Shown: positions 48,465-56,652 of the stretch, piece by piece
Layout of the letters: every line of letters begins with the position of its first letter
Position numbering within the stretch: the stretch's first letter is position 1
Source: Hymenobacter jeollabukensis
GTDB lineage: Bacteria > Bacteroidota > Bacteroidia > Cytophagales > Hymenobacteraceae
Length of the DNA stretch: 64,000 nucleotides
NCBI RefSeq assembly: GCF_005771675.1
Contig: NZ_VAJM01000020.1
Span: forward strand, 1 to 64,000
Reading direction: 5' to 3'
Notes under the pieces: generated by a model
Database searches by the model: none
Told to the model about the DNA's origin: nothing
What the model saw: the letters and a program-made list of their open reading frames with translations, nothing else
Program-made: the position numbers and the translations under genes

Positions 48465-48863
48465 ATGAAACGATTACTCCTCCGTGTGCTGACGGTGCTG
48501 TGCTTGGCGTTGCTGAGCCCCGCCGTTCATGCCCAGAACGATACGTTCGGGGCAGTGCGCTCGGCCATTCAGAACGGGTCGTCGCGGGCTGTTTCCCAGT
48601 ACTTTGGCGGTACCGTGGAAATTGGCTTCGACGGCGAGAAACAGAGCTACAGCGCCACCCAGGCCGAATTCGTGCTGAAGGATTTCTTCGCCAAGAATTC
48701 CCCGGCAACCTTCGAAGTCGTGCACCAGGGCTCCTCCACCGGCGGCATCAAGTATGCCATCGGGCGCTACGCCGGCAAGAGTGGCAGCTACCGCGTCTAC
48801 ATCAAGCTCAAGCCCGTGCAGGGCGGCCAGCAGATCGACACCATCGATTTTAACCACGAGTAG
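48465..48863 (+). CDS. DUF4783-like secreted protein
   Basis: A 132-residue protein with a signal peptide (about 1-24, ending VHAQ). The mature part is a small NTF2-like cone: FGAVRSAIQNGSSRAVSQYF, VEIGFDGEKQSYSATQAEFV, LKDFFAKNSPATFEVVHQGS and YAIGRYAGKSGSYRVYIKLK. This is the DUF4783 pattern of Bacteroidota, a periplasmic family of unknown ligand. It diverges from gpmI. Confidence 0.8.
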   Translation: MKRLLLRVLTVLCLALLSPAVHAQNDTFGAVRSAIQNGSSRAVSQYFGGTVEIGFDGEKQSYSATQAEFVLKDFFAKNSPATFEVVHQGSSTGGIKYAIGRYAGKSGSYRVYIKLKPVQGGQQIDTIDFNHE

Positions 48864-48944
48864 ATGAAGTGAACCGCTACTTTCTCCCCTGAATTACCTC
48901 CTTCCGCTGGGTTAGGTCCCGACTGCTAAGTCGGGGCCTTTCCC

Positions 48945-48952
48945 TATTTTTG
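48945..48952 (+). promoter_or_regulatory. Promoter -7 box of nadC
   Basis: TATTTTTG matches TAnnTTTG. It ends only five bases before the GTG start at 48958, so transcription would begin at or next to the start codon (leaderless mRNA). Confidence 0.5.
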
Positions 48953-48957
48953 CACCT

Positions 48958-49818
48958 GTGCAAAACCCGCCCTACCTCACGCCTGACGCGCTGCGCGCCT
49001 TTATTCACTCGGCCCTGGCCGAAGACGTGGGCGACGGCGACCATTCGTCGCTGGCCGGGGTGCCGGCCGAGGCCCGCAACCGGGCCCGCCTGCTGGTGAA
49101 GGACGAGGGCGTGCTGGCCGGCGTGCAGCTGGCCGAGCTGATTTTCCGCGAGGTCGACCCCGCGCTGCAGGTGACGGTGCTGCTGCCCGACGGCAGCCGC
49201 GTGAAGCACGGCGACGTGGCCCTGACGGTGGAAGGCCCGGCCCGCAGCATCCTCACGGCCGAGCGCCTGGTGCTCAACTGCATGCAGCGCATGAGCGGCA
49301 TTGCCACCAAAACGGCTTACCTGACCTCGCTCATCGCCGGCACCAAGGCCAAGCTGCTCGACACGCGCAAGACCACGCCCAACTTCCGCCTCTGCGAGAA
49401 GTGGGCGGTGCTCATCGGCGGCGGCGTGAACCACCGCTTCGGCCTCTTCGACATGATTATGCTGAAGGACAACCACGTGGACTACGCCGGCGGCATTCGG
49501 CCCGCCATCGAAGCCACGCACCGCTACCTGCAGCAGCTGGGCCGCGAGCTGCCCATCGTGGTGGAGACGCGCACGCTGAGCGAGGTGGAGCAGGTGGTGG
49601 AAGTCGGCGGCATCGACCGCATCATGCTCGACAACATGAAGCCCGACACCATGCGCGAAGCCATTACCATCATTGCCGGCCGCTTCCCCACGGAGGCCTC
49701 GGGCGGCATCACCGAGCAAACCATTCGCGCGGTGGCCGAAACCGGCGTCGACTACATCTCGGTGGGTGCCCTCACGCACTCCGCCGATATTCTGGACCTG
49801 AGCCTCAAGGCTTTTTGA
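48958..49818 (+). CDS. nadC: Nicotinate-nucleotide diphosphorylase (carboxylating)
   Basis: Makes nicotinate mononucleotide from quinolinate and PRPP in NAD synthesis. The 286-residue product has the family N-terminus (FIHSALAEDVGDGDHSS), RSILTAERLVLNCMQRMSGI, LLDTRKTTPNFRLCEKWAVL (PRPP and quinolinate binding), GGGVNHRFGLFDMIMLKDNH and RIMLDNMKPDTMREAI. It starts with GTG; there is no other start that would keep the conserved N-terminus. nadA and nadB are not in the window. Confidence 0.95.
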   Translation: MQNPPYLTPDALRAFIHSALAEDVGDGDHSSLAGVPAEARNRARLLVKDEGVLAGVQLAELIFREVDPALQVTVLLPDGSRVKHGDVALTVEGPARSILTAERLVLNCMQRMSGIATKTAYLTSLIAGTKAKLLDTRKTTPNFRLCEKWAVLIGGGVNHRFGLFDMIMLKDNHVDYAGGIRPAIEATHRYLQQLGRELPIVVETRTLSEVEQVVEVGGIDRIMLDNMKPDTMREAITIIAGRFPTEASGGITEQTIRAVAETGVDYISVGALTHSADILDLSLKAF

Positions 49819-49910
49819 TGAGTGGATGAGCAGATGAGTAAATGAGCGGATGGCTCATCTGTCCCACCTAGCACGTTCACTCATCTATTCATCCACTCAT
49901 CTACTCATCA
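49816..49910. repeat. GATGAG 8-bp-period hairpin element, copy 2
   Basis: The left arm 49816-49846 is a run of 8-bp units of the GATGAGNN type and overlaps the nadC stop codon; the right arm 49880-49910 is its inverted copy with about five mismatches over 31 bases. It ends six bases before the next ATG. Confidence 0.8.
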
Positions 49911-49916
49911 AGAAAT

Positions 49917-50567
49917 ATGCAACCACCCATTCCCCGCGGGGGCGGCGCGGGCCGCCAGTTCGTCCAGCAGCCGCAGCAGCCTTCGCCGCTGGCCATCCGC
50001 ACCAAGAAGTACCAGCTCGACAAGGAGACCTACACCCGCATGGCCCTCACGCAGGTGTGGAAAAAGGACTGGTGGCAGGCCGCCATTCCGCTGGTGGTGC
50101 TGGCGGTGCCGGCTATTTTCAGCTTTTCGTGGTGGTGGATAGCGGCGGCCGTGCTCGTGACGGTGCTCTACGTGCTGCTGCGCTCGGCCCAGGTGACGGG
50201 CATCACCCAGCTGGAGCAGGGCAAGGTGCTGTTTGAGCGCCTGAGCTACGAGTTTGACCCGCGCTACATCGCCCTGCGCGCCAACGACAAGGATCAGCCC
50301 CGCGGCATGACCTGGGACATGATCGAGACGGTGAAGCGCACCAAGGACGCCTACGTGCTCTACCTGAAGCAGCCCGACGCGGCCGAGCAGGTATCGGGCT
50401 GGCGCCTGTGGCTGGCCAAGCTGATGTGGGTGCCGGTGTTTATTCACCTGCCGCTGCGCATCTTCCCGGCGCCCAAGGACCTGACCATGTTCGAAAACCT
50501 GCTGCGCCGCAAAAACCTGCTGCCGGCCACCGCGCCCAGCGCCGCCGACGCGCCGAAAGCTGCCTAA
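49917..50567 (+). CDS. Membrane protein with PH-like domain, 216 aa
   Basis: A Pro/Gln-rich cytoplasmic start (about 1-45), two transmembrane segments (about 55-90, AAIPLVVLAVPAIFSFSWWW) and a soluble domain (LEQGKVLFERLSYEFDPRYI, WDMIETVKRTKDAYVLYLKQ) of the YcxB-like type, ending with a reentrant hydrophobic stretch and basic tail (LRRKNLLPATAP). YcxB-like proteins are of unknown function. The ATG at 49917 follows the hairpin element. Confidence 0.65.
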   Translation: MQPPIPRGGGAGRQFVQQPQQPSPLAIRTKKYQLDKETYTRMALTQVWKKDWWQAAIPLVVLAVPAIFSFSWWWIAAAVLVTVLYVLLRSAQVTGITQLEQGKVLFERLSYEFDPRYIALRANDKDQPRGMTWDMIETVKRTKDAYVLYLKQPDAAEQVSGWRLWLAKLMWVPVFIHLPLRIFPAPKDLTMFENLLRRKNLLPATAPSAADAPKAA

Positions 50568-50619
50568 CCGCGGTTTTGTCCGTACTTCGCATTCCGAGAA
50601 CCTACTTCGCCTTCCTTAT

Positions 50620-50991
50620 ATGACCTCCAACAAACTCGTTCTGGGCCTGGCCACGGTGGCCGCCCTGGCCCTGGGTGCGTGCAGCGCCGAGCCTTCCGAT
50701 TGGCGCGACGACAAGAAAGTATCCGTGGACTCGGTGCCCCCCGGCACCCGCGACACCGAAAACTTCGACCTGGCTACCGACGCGCCCAGCCAGCATAAGG
50801 GCGGCGCCATTGCCGAGCCCATCAGCCAGAACCACGACGCCCCGCAGACCCTGGACGCCGCCGCCGGCAAGCACGACGTGATGTCGGCTGAGCACGCTAC
50901 TTCGGCCAATGCCGAAGAGGCGGCCGCCGAACATACCGCCACCGAGCACGACCTGGGCAACAAGCCCGGCGAGGTGCAGAAGGAAAACTAA
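50620..50991 (+). CDS. Small acidic lipoprotein, 123 aa
   Basis: A lipobox (ALALGACSAEPSD) anchors a short hydrophilic chain with acidic and His/Ala-rich sequence (DDKKVSVDSVPPGTRD, AEHATSANAEEAAAEH, ending KPGEVQKEN). The mature part looks disordered. It may be an outer-membrane spacer. No family recognised. Confidence 0.6.
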   Translation: MTSNKLVLGLATVAALALGACSAEPSDWRDDKKVSVDSVPPGTRDTENFDLATDAPSQHKGGAIAEPISQNHDAPQTLDAAAGKHDVMSAEHATSANAEEAAAEHTATEHDLGNKPGEVQKEN

Positions 50992-51011
50992 GGCCTTCGA
51001 TTTCGGTTGTT

Positions 51012-51068
51012 CCGACGCCCCGGCGCGGGGCTGGCCGACACCGGTCAGCCACTGCGCCGGGGCGTCGG
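51012..51068 (+). terminator. Large hairpin after the 50991 stop
   Basis: A perfect 15-bp stem (CCGACGCCCCGGCGC, 51012-51026 with 51054-51068) contains an inner GGCTGGCC/GGTCAGCC stem. No T-run follows. It lies between the lipoprotein and methyltransferase genes. Confidence 0.65.
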
Positions 51069-51135
51069 CGTCGGCGGGCGGGTAGCGGCCGATTTTCTGC
51101 TTACTTGCGCCCCTGCCTATTGCCCCCTGCCCCCT

Positions 51136-51888
51136 ATGCATCCCACCAGCTATGCCCAGTCCGCGGAGTGGTTCAGTACGTGGTTTGACTCGCCGTACTA
51201 CCACCTGCTCTACCAGGACCGCAACCACGACGAAGCGCGCTACTTCCTCGACAACCTGCTGCGCCACCTGCACCCCAAGCCCAAGGAACGGCTGCTGGAC
51301 CTGGCCTGCGGCCGGGGCCGCCACTCCATTTACCTGAACGAGCACGGCTTCGACGTGACGGGCATCGACCTTTCGGCCGAAAACATCGACGCGGCGCGGG
51401 CGGCTGAGAACGAGCGGCTGCGCTTCCACGTGCACGACATGCGGGCCCCGCTGCCCTACGGCCCGTTCGATTTCGTGCTGAATTTGTTCACTTCCTTCGG
51501 CTACTTCGACGAAGAGGCGGAAAACGTGGTGGCCCTGCGCAACGCCGTCGACGCCATGCAGTACGGCGGCAAGCTGGTCATCGACTTCATGAACACCGAG
51601 CGCACGGTGCGCGAGCTGGTGGCCCACGAAACCAAGCATGTGGAGGGCATCACCTTCGAGCTGCACCGCCACCTCGACCGCGACTTCGTGGTGAAGGACA
51701 TTCGCTTCGTGGACCGCGAGGGGCAGCCCCAGCATTTTCAGGAACGCGTGCGCGCGTTGAGCGTAGAGCGGTTTCGCGAGTACTTCTACCTGGCCGGGCT
51801 GCGGCTGGGCGAGGTGCTGGGCGACTACGACCTGCGCCCCTACGTGCAGGCCGAAAGCCCGCGCATGATTTTCATTCTCAAGAAATAA
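51136..51888 (+). CDS. Class I SAM-dependent methyltransferase
   Basis: A 250-residue soluble enzyme. Motif I is RLLDLACGRGRHSIYLNEHG with GIDLSAENIDAARAAE after it; motif IV is FDFVLNLFTSFGYFDEEAEN. The C-terminus has a beta-rich insert (ITFELHRHLDRDFVVKDIRF) and FREYFYLAGLRLGEVLGDYD. The pattern is of small-molecule methyltransferases; substrate unknown. The start at 51136 follows a T-rich/C-rich leader. The ZIP transporter begins 18 bases later, so they may be co-transcribed. Confidence 0.85.
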   Translation: MHPTSYAQSAEWFSTWFDSPYYHLLYQDRNHDEARYFLDNLLRHLHPKPKERLLDLACGRGRHSIYLNEHGFDVTGIDLSAENIDAARAAENERLRFHVHDMRAPLPYGPFDFVLNLFTSFGYFDEEAENVVALRNAVDAMQYGGKLVIDFMNTERTVRELVAHETKHVEGITFELHRHLDRDFVVKDIRFVDREGQPQHFQERVRALSVERFREYFYLAGLRLGEVLGDYDLRPYVQAESPRMIFILKK

Positions 51889-51906
51889 GCCCGCCGCCGG
51901 TGCCCC

Positions 51907-52671
51907 ATGGCGCCGCGGGCGGGCCGCTTACCCGCAATGCTCGTAGCCCTTCTGCTGCTGTTTGTGACGGTGCTCGGCGCCGGCTGGCTCACGCGCTTCG
52001 TCCCGACGGCCCACACCACCTGGCTGCGGCCCCTGCTGGCCTTCAGCGGGGCCTACCTGGTTACGCTCACGCTTACCCACCTGCTGCCCGAGGCGCTGGA
52101 GCTGGATACCGCCAGCCACCGCGTGGGCTACTTCGTGCTGGCTGGCTTCTTCGGGCAGCTGGTGCTGGAGCTGTTTTCGCAGGGCGTGGAGCACGGCCAC
52201 CAGCACGTGCACGCCGAGCACGCCCACGCGGGCGTGCCCTTCCTGCTGCTCGGCTCGCTCACGCTGCACGGCTTCATGGAGGGCAGCATCTTGGTGCAAA
52301 GCCCCGGCGGCGAAGTGCCCGGCGGCTTCTACGCGGTGCTCACCGGCGTGGCCCTGCACCACATTCCGGCCGCCTTTGCCCTGATGGCGGTGCTGGTCAC
52401 GCGCCTGGGCTCTTTCAACAAAGCCCTGCCCTGGCTGACCATTTTTGCCGCTGCGGCGCCGCTGGGCGTGCTCTTTAGCTACTACCAGGGCCTCGACCCG
52501 CTGCAGCACGGCGGCTGGTACCCGGCGCTGCTGGGCCTGGTGAGCGGCAACTTCCTGCACGTGTCGACCACCATCCTCTTCGAAGTCAGCCCCGAGCACA
52601 AAATCAACGTGCGCAAGCTGCTGGCTACGGTGCTGGGCGCCGGGCTGGCCCTGCTGGTGAACGGGCACTAA
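51907..52671 (+). CDS. ZIP family divalent metal transporter
   Basis: Imports Zn2+ or Fe2+ across the inner membrane. The 254-residue product has about eight hydrophobic segments. A His-rich loop (HGHQHVHAEHAHAG) lies after the third. The metal-path helices contain LGSLTLHGFMEGSILVQSPG and GVALHHIPAAFALMAVLVTR, with the paired His/Glu sites. The C-terminus is LLATVLGAGLALLVNGH. The metal cannot be told from sequence. Confidence 0.87.
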   Translation: MAPRAGRLPAMLVALLLLFVTVLGAGWLTRFVPTAHTTWLRPLLAFSGAYLVTLTLTHLLPEALELDTASHRVGYFVLAGFFGQLVLELFSQGVEHGHQHVHAEHAHAGVPFLLLGSLTLHGFMEGSILVQSPGGEVPGGFYAVLTGVALHHIPAAFALMAVLVTRLGSFNKALPWLTIFAAAAPLGVLFSYYQGLDPLQHGGWYPALLGLVSGNFLHVSTTILFEVSPEHKINVRKLLATVLGAGLALLVNGH

Positions 52672-52911
52672 GCGCAGCCGCTTCAGCCACGGAAAAGCTT
52701 GCGCTGCCGGCTGGAACCACGATTTCCCGGACACCCCAGCTGGTCGGGTGTTATTGGTATAGCGGAACCACAGCGGCCTTATCGTAGTACGAGTACTGAT
52801 GAGCGGCAATTCCCCTACGTTACTCGACTACCAATCTGGCTGTGCGGCACACGCTGGCACCTGTCCCAAGGTCTCCTTGGCTGAAGGCACCCAGGGCGGG
52901 CTTGCAAACTT
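52672..52911. other. 240-bp intergenic region before the radical SAM gene
   Basis: Nothing is recognised here apart from weak dyads (CCAAGGTCTCCTTGG near 52867). No tRNA-like fold was found. Confidence 0.4.
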
Positions 52912-54027
52912 ATGGGCTCATCAATGACTTCGCCGCGTAATCAATTCCGCGTCGCGGCCACTTCGGCCGAGCTGGCGCAGTTCCGGCGAGACGCCTGGCG
53001 CCTGTACCAGCCCGTGGCGCCGGTGGCCGTTGAGGCCTTCGGGCAAACGTGGCAGCTGCGGCCGGGCCTGACCTTCACGCCCTTCGCCAACGCGGTGCGC
53101 TGCACGGCCCACTGCGCCTTCTGCTCTGAGGAGCTGCAGCGCTACGACGGGCACCAGCTCACGGCCAAGCGCCTCATCGACGACTACCCGGCCTATTTTG
53201 CCCGGCTGCAGGCGGTGCTGCGGCCGTTTCGGGGCCTGCCGCTGGGCCTGAGCTTGTCGGGGCTCGAAGCCACGGCGGAGCCGCAGTGGCTGCGCGAGCT
53301 GCTGGCCAGCCTGGGCGCGGCGGAAGCGGCCGGTAGCGTGTTCGACGAGAAAGTTCTGTATACCAATGGCAGCGGCTTCGTGCTCAGCCCCGACCTGGCC
53401 CCGGCCCTGCAGGACTTCGGCCTGACCCGGCTGGAACTCTCGCGCTGCCACGACGACGAGGCGGTGAACCAGCAGATCATGCGCTTCAACCGCAATCAGC
53501 CCATGCGCCACAACGCCGTGTACGCGGCCACGGTGCGCACGCTGCACCAGCATGTGGCCGTCAAGAACTCCTGCATTCTGACCCGTGAGGGCATTGCCTC
53601 GCTGCCCGATGTGGAGCGGTACCTGGCCTGGGCCGCCGGGCTGGGCGTGCGCCGGGTGGTGTTTCGGGAGTTGAGCCGGCTGGAAGGCAGCTACCTGCCC
53701 AACCGCTTTACCGAGTGGATTGAGGCCCAGCGGGTGCCCATCGAGCCGCTGCTGGCGGCTGTGGTGCCCACGCTGGAGGAGCCGCGACCGGGCTGGCAGT
53801 ACGCGGGCAGCACCTTCGGCTACTATTATTACAACGAGCATTACCGCTGGCAGGGCACCGACGTCATCTTCGAAACCAGCAGCTACCCGGCCCTGCAGGC
53901 GGCCAACGCCACCGGGGTGCTGCAGAAGCTCATCCTGCACTCCGACGGTACGCTGGCCGGCGACTGGGACCCCGACAGCCACGTGCTCAGCCGCCTCGAC
54001 GCCCCAGCCGCCGCGCCCCAGCCATGA
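52912..54027 (+). CDS. Radical SAM protein of unknown substrate
   Basis: A 371-residue enzyme. The 4Fe-4S motif is RCTAHCAFCSEELQRYD (C-x3-C-x2-C) near residues 64-71. LGLSLSGLEATAEPQWL corresponds to the SAM-binding GGE-like region, and DEKVLYTNGSGFV and RLELSRCHDDEAVNQQIMRF follow TIM-barrel order, with VKNSCILTREGI and RVVFRELSRLEG later. There is no SPASM or RRE domain, so it is not a typical RiPP maturase. It ends by overlapping the next gene by four bases. ATG at 52912 or 52924 (MTSPRNQ) is possible. Confidence 0.82.
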   Translation: MGSSMTSPRNQFRVAATSAELAQFRRDAWRLYQPVAPVAVEAFGQTWQLRPGLTFTPFANAVRCTAHCAFCSEELQRYDGHQLTAKRLIDDYPAYFARLQAVLRPFRGLPLGLSLSGLEATAEPQWLRELLASLGAAEAAGSVFDEKVLYTNGSGFVLSPDLAPALQDFGLTRLELSRCHDDEAVNQQIMRFNRNQPMRHNAVYAATVRTLHQHVAVKNSCILTREGIASLPDVERYLAWAAGLGVRRVVFRELSRLEGSYLPNRFTEWIEAQRVPIEPLLAAVVPTLEEPRPGWQYAGSTFGYYYYNEHYRWQGTDVIFETSSYPALQAANATGVLQKLILHSDGTLAGDWDPDSHVLSRLDAPAAAPQP

Positions 54028-54506
54028 CGGCCACCCACGAGCAGCTCTACCGGCGCACGCTCCGCGCCCTAGTGGCCGCCGGCGTACCGTTCGTAGTACT
54101 GGGCACGTTCGCCCTGCGCCGGCAGTGCCCGCCGCTGCCGCGCCGCCTCGTCGCCGACTGCGACCTGCAGCTCCCGCCGAACGAGGCCGTGCTCACCCAC
54201 CTGACGCAGCTGCTGCAAGCAGCCGGCTGGCAGGTGACGCTGTGGGAAAAGCCCGTTCAGCTACCGCTCACCACGGCAGCGCTGGCCGGCAAGTACTACC
54301 TGCGCGCCCGCCGAGTAGGCGCCGTGCTCGACTGCACTTACGAGCACGATTCCCTGAGCTGGCCGGAGTTCCAAGCCAGCAGCTACCACCACGAAGGACT
54401 GCCCCTGATGCGCGCCGCCGCCATTCTGCAGCAGAAAGCCCAGATCGGCCGCCCGCGTGACTTGGCGCTGCTCGACTGGTGGCAGCAAACTATCGGCCCG
54501 CTCTAG
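54024..54506 (+). CDS. Nucleotidyltransferase-like protein coupled to the radical SAM gene
   Basis: A 160-residue protein. VPFVVLGTFALRRQCP followed by LVADCDLQLPPNEAVL has the outline of minimal nucleotidyltransferases (GG/S-x-A-L-R then D-x-D), although the usual GGS is GTF and the acidic pair is D-C-D. The rest is helical and ends RPRDLALLDWWQQTIGPL. It overlaps the radical SAM gene by four bases (ATGA type), so the two are translated together and probably work on the same molecule. No family name is assigned with confidence. Confidence 0.6.
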   Translation: MTATHEQLYRRTLRALVAAGVPFVVLGTFALRRQCPPLPRRLVADCDLQLPPNEAVLTHLTQLLQAAGWQVTLWEKPVQLPLTTAALAGKYYLRARRVGAVLDCTYEHDSLSWPEFQASSYHHEGLPLMRAAAILQQKAQIGRPRDLALLDWWQQTIGPL

Positions 54507-54534
54507 GGTGTGTGAGCAGTTTGGAAAAAGCACG

Positions 54535-54606
54535 TCATGCTGAGCTTGTCGAAGCATCTCTACCGCTTCGTTGTTCGGTAGAGATGCTTCGACAAGCTCA
54601 GCATGA
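54535..54606. repeat. Perfect 30-bp-stem palindrome between convergent genes
   Basis: TCATGCTGAGCTTGTCGAAG... at 54535-54564 pairs without mismatch with 54577-54606 around a 12-base loop. It is the intergenic palindrome that often yields spurious frames reading HAELVEAS and MLRQAQHD. It can act as terminator for both convergent genes. Confidence 0.9.
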
Positions 54607-54619
54607 TAGCCTGGAGGCA

Positions 54620-54946
54620 TCAGTATTCCGCATCGGTAGCCGGGTGGCGGCGCACCCAGGCTTCCAGCTGGGCTGCCCGGGCCGATTGGCGCGTCAGCTC
54701 GTACTGCAGCTGCACCAGGCGGCGGCGCATGGCCAATACCAGGTCGATGCCTTCGGGAGCGAGGTGCAACTCGTGGTGCAGGCGGGCCAGGCGGGCCAGG
54801 TGGTCGGCTTCGTCCTCGATGAGGGGCTCGGCGGCTTCGGGTTGCAGGCGCAGCCAGCCCAGGTCGGCCAGCTCGTGCAGCACGGTTTCGGAGAGGCCGT
54901 AGGTGCTGGCGCAGTCGCGGAAGGTGAGGGTCACGTAGTGGGTCAT
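54620..54946 (-). CDS. cbpM: Chaperone modulator CbpM
   Basis: A 108-residue helical protein of the CbpM/MerR-like family that binds the J-domain of CbpA and tunes it. Features are FRDCASTYGLSETVLHELAD, LGWLRLQPEAAEPLIEDEAD and LARLHHELHLAPEGIDLVLA, then a coiled coil (LVQLQYELTRQSARAAQLEA). It follows the cbpA gene with a 13-base gap, as usual. Confidence 0.85.
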   Translation of the reverse strand: MTHYVTLTFRDCASTYGLSETVLHELADLGWLRLQPEAAEPLIEDEADHLARLARLHHELHLAPEGIDLVLAMRRRLVQLQYELTRQSARAAQLEAWVRRHPATDAEY

Positions 54947-54959
54947 GGCGGGTGACGAA

Positions 54960-55910
54960 TTAGGCCGACACGGTTTCGCCGCGCAGCTGGGCCAGCTGGC
55001 GCACGAGGTCTTTTTCCTGGTCCGAAAGGTGCTGGGGCAACTCCACCTGTAGGCGCAGGTATAGGTCGCCGTGCCGGTCGGTGTGGCCGTACACGGGGAA
55101 GCCTTTGCCGCGCAGGCGCAGGCGGGTGTTGTTGGCCGTTTCGGGCTTGATCTTGATTTTGACGGGTCCGCCGAGGGTTTCCACCACCTGCTCGCCGCCC
55201 AGCAGGGCCTTGTACAGGCTCACGGGCACGTCCATGGTCAGGTCGTGGCCGGTGCGCACGTAGCGGGCGTCGGGGCGCAGGCGGAAGGTGATGAGCAGGG
55301 AGCCGTTGGGCCCGCCGTTGCGGCCGGGGCCGCCCTGGTCGCGCAGCCGGATGGTCTGCCCGTCTTCCACGCCGGGCTTGATGGTCAGGCGCAGGCTCTT
55401 GCCGTTCACGTTCACGGTGCGCGGGCCGCCGTGGAAGGCTTCTTCCAGCGTCAGCTCCATTTCGGCCTGGTAATCCTGTCCGGCCGCGGGCCGGCTGCTG
55501 CGGGCCCCGCCCCCGCCGCCCATGCCCCCGAAGATGGAGCTGAAGAAGTCGGAGAAGTCGGCGTCGCCGCCGAAGCCGCCTCCGCCAAAGCCGCCGAAGC
55601 CCCCGGCGCTGCCCTGCCCGGCGTACTGCGACCAGTCGAAATCGCCCTGCCCGCCGAAGCCGCCGCGCCCGCCGCCCTGCTGATAGCGCTGCCAGTCGGC
55701 GCCCAGCTGGTCGTACTTCTGGCGCTTGTCGTCGTCCGACAGCACCTCGTTGGCCTCGTTGACCTCCTTGAACTTCCGCTCGGCCTCCGGGTCGTTGGGG
55801 TTCACGTCGGGGTGATACTGGCGGGCCAGCTTGCGGTACGCCTTCTTGATCTGGTCCTTGGTGGCCGATTTCTCGACGCCCAGCACCTTGTAGTAGTCCT
55901 TGTAGTCCAT
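54960..55910 (-). CDS. cbpA: Curved-DNA-binding/DnaJ-type co-chaperone
   Basis: A 316-residue DnaJ-family protein without zinc fingers, the CbpA type. The J-domain (about 1-70) has [20 protein letters not shown] and [12 protein letters not shown] with the HPD motif. A Gly/Phe-rich linker ([11 protein letters not shown]) leads to two C-terminal substrate-binding sandwiches ([60 protein letters not shown]). It works with DnaK and is modulated by CbpM. Confidence 0.92.
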   Translation of the reverse strand: MDYKDYYKVLGVEKSATKDQIKKAYRKLARQYHPDVNPNDPEAERKFKEVNEANEVLSDDDKRQKYDQLGADWQRYQQGGGRGGFGGQGDFDWSQYAGQGSAGGFGGFGGGGFGGDADFSDFFSSIFGGMGGGGGARSSRPAAGQDYQAEMELTLEEAFHGGPRTVNVNGKSLRLTIKPGVEDGQTIRLRDQGGPGRNGGPNGSLLITFRLRPDARYVRTGHDLTMDVPVSLYKALLGGEQVVETLGGPVKIKIKPETANNTRLRLRGKGFPVYGHTDRHGDLYLRLQVELPQHLSDQEKDLVRQLAQLRGETVSA

Positions 55911-55921
55911 GACGGGAGGGA

Positions 55922-56171
55922 AATTCTGAATTATAAATTATGAATTCTGAATTGAGGTTGGGTCGATTAACGGAGAACCTATTTGGGAAGTGTCATGTCG
56001 AGCTTGTCGAGACACCTCGCATGCTGACTTCCACGAGTAATCCGTTTGTTCAACGAGAAGAATAGCCCCCGAGCGAGATGTCTCGACAAGCTCGACATGA
56101 CGCTCCAAGGGCTTCCTGAACAGCTTCGGAGACTCTTCCAATTCAGAATTCATAATTCAACATTCAGAATT
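55922..56171. repeat. Nested 250-bp inverted-repeat element
   Basis: Outer AT-rich arms, 55922-55954 and 56139-56171, are inverted copies with three differences in 33 (AATTCTGAATT...AATTATGAATT). Inside, 55993-56020 and 56072-56099 form a 28-bp inverted repeat with one mismatch (TCATGTCGAGCTTGTCGAGA). The right end overlaps the stop codon of the DUF3140 gene. It lies between two genes on the minus strand. Confidence 0.88.
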
Positions 56172-56508
56172 ATTTGAGCGGGTCGTGGCCCCAGTTCATC
56201 AGCGAGTAGCGCCAGCGCGAGGTGGGTACGTCTTTCTTGTCGTGCGGGCCCTGGGCCAGGTGGCGGCTCACGTAGCTGTGCACCTTGTGCATGTGGGCTT
56301 CGTCGTCGGCCGTCAGCTCGGCTTTTTTCTTGTGCAGTATTTCCACTATGCGCTGCCCGGAGTGGTGGCCGATGCTTTCCCCGTCGCCGCTGTCCTGCCC
56401 GACGGATTTGGATTCTTCCGTCTTCAGCCATTTGTCGAGCTCGGACGCGGTCATGTTCACGTCCGTCTTGAATTGATTATAAATGTCGCCTGAGGGTTTC
56501 GTAGTCAT
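56170..56508 (-). CDS. DUF3140 protein
   Basis: A 112-residue hydrophilic protein with IYNQFKTDVNMTASELDKWL, ESKSVGQDSGDGESIGHHSG, RIVEILHKKKAELTADDEAH and MHKVHSYVSRHLAQGP, the DUF3140 pattern (small DNA-binding-like proteins of unknown function). Its stop codon is part of the inverted-repeat element downstream. Confidence 0.82.
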   Translation of the reverse strand: MTTKPSGDIYNQFKTDVNMTASELDKWLKTEESKSVGQDSGDGESIGHHSGQRIVEILHKKKAELTADDEAHMHKVHSYVSRHLAQGPHDKKDVPTSRWRYSLMNWGHDPLK

Positions 56509-56652
56509 GATTTTGCGGCTGAGGGATGAACGAAATCAGGAGTTGGTCCGTTAGTGGCGAAAATATGGCAGCGCGGCAGTCGGTTGTACTTGGCTGATAT
56601 TGTCGATTTGCCGTATCTTCCCTTTCCCTTACCTTTTACCACCCTTTCTCCC

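Noticed and set aside
52672-52911. tRNA or small RNA in the gap before the radical SAM gene
   Set aside because: No cloverleaf or conserved T-loop was found; only weak dyads are present.
54479-54955. A 158-codon frame and similar ones containing HAELVEAS/MLRQAQHD
   Set aside because: These are translations of the intergenic palindrome at 54535-54606 joined to antisense of cbpM. The 55938-56153 frame (RHVELVETS, VSRQARHD) is the same artefact.
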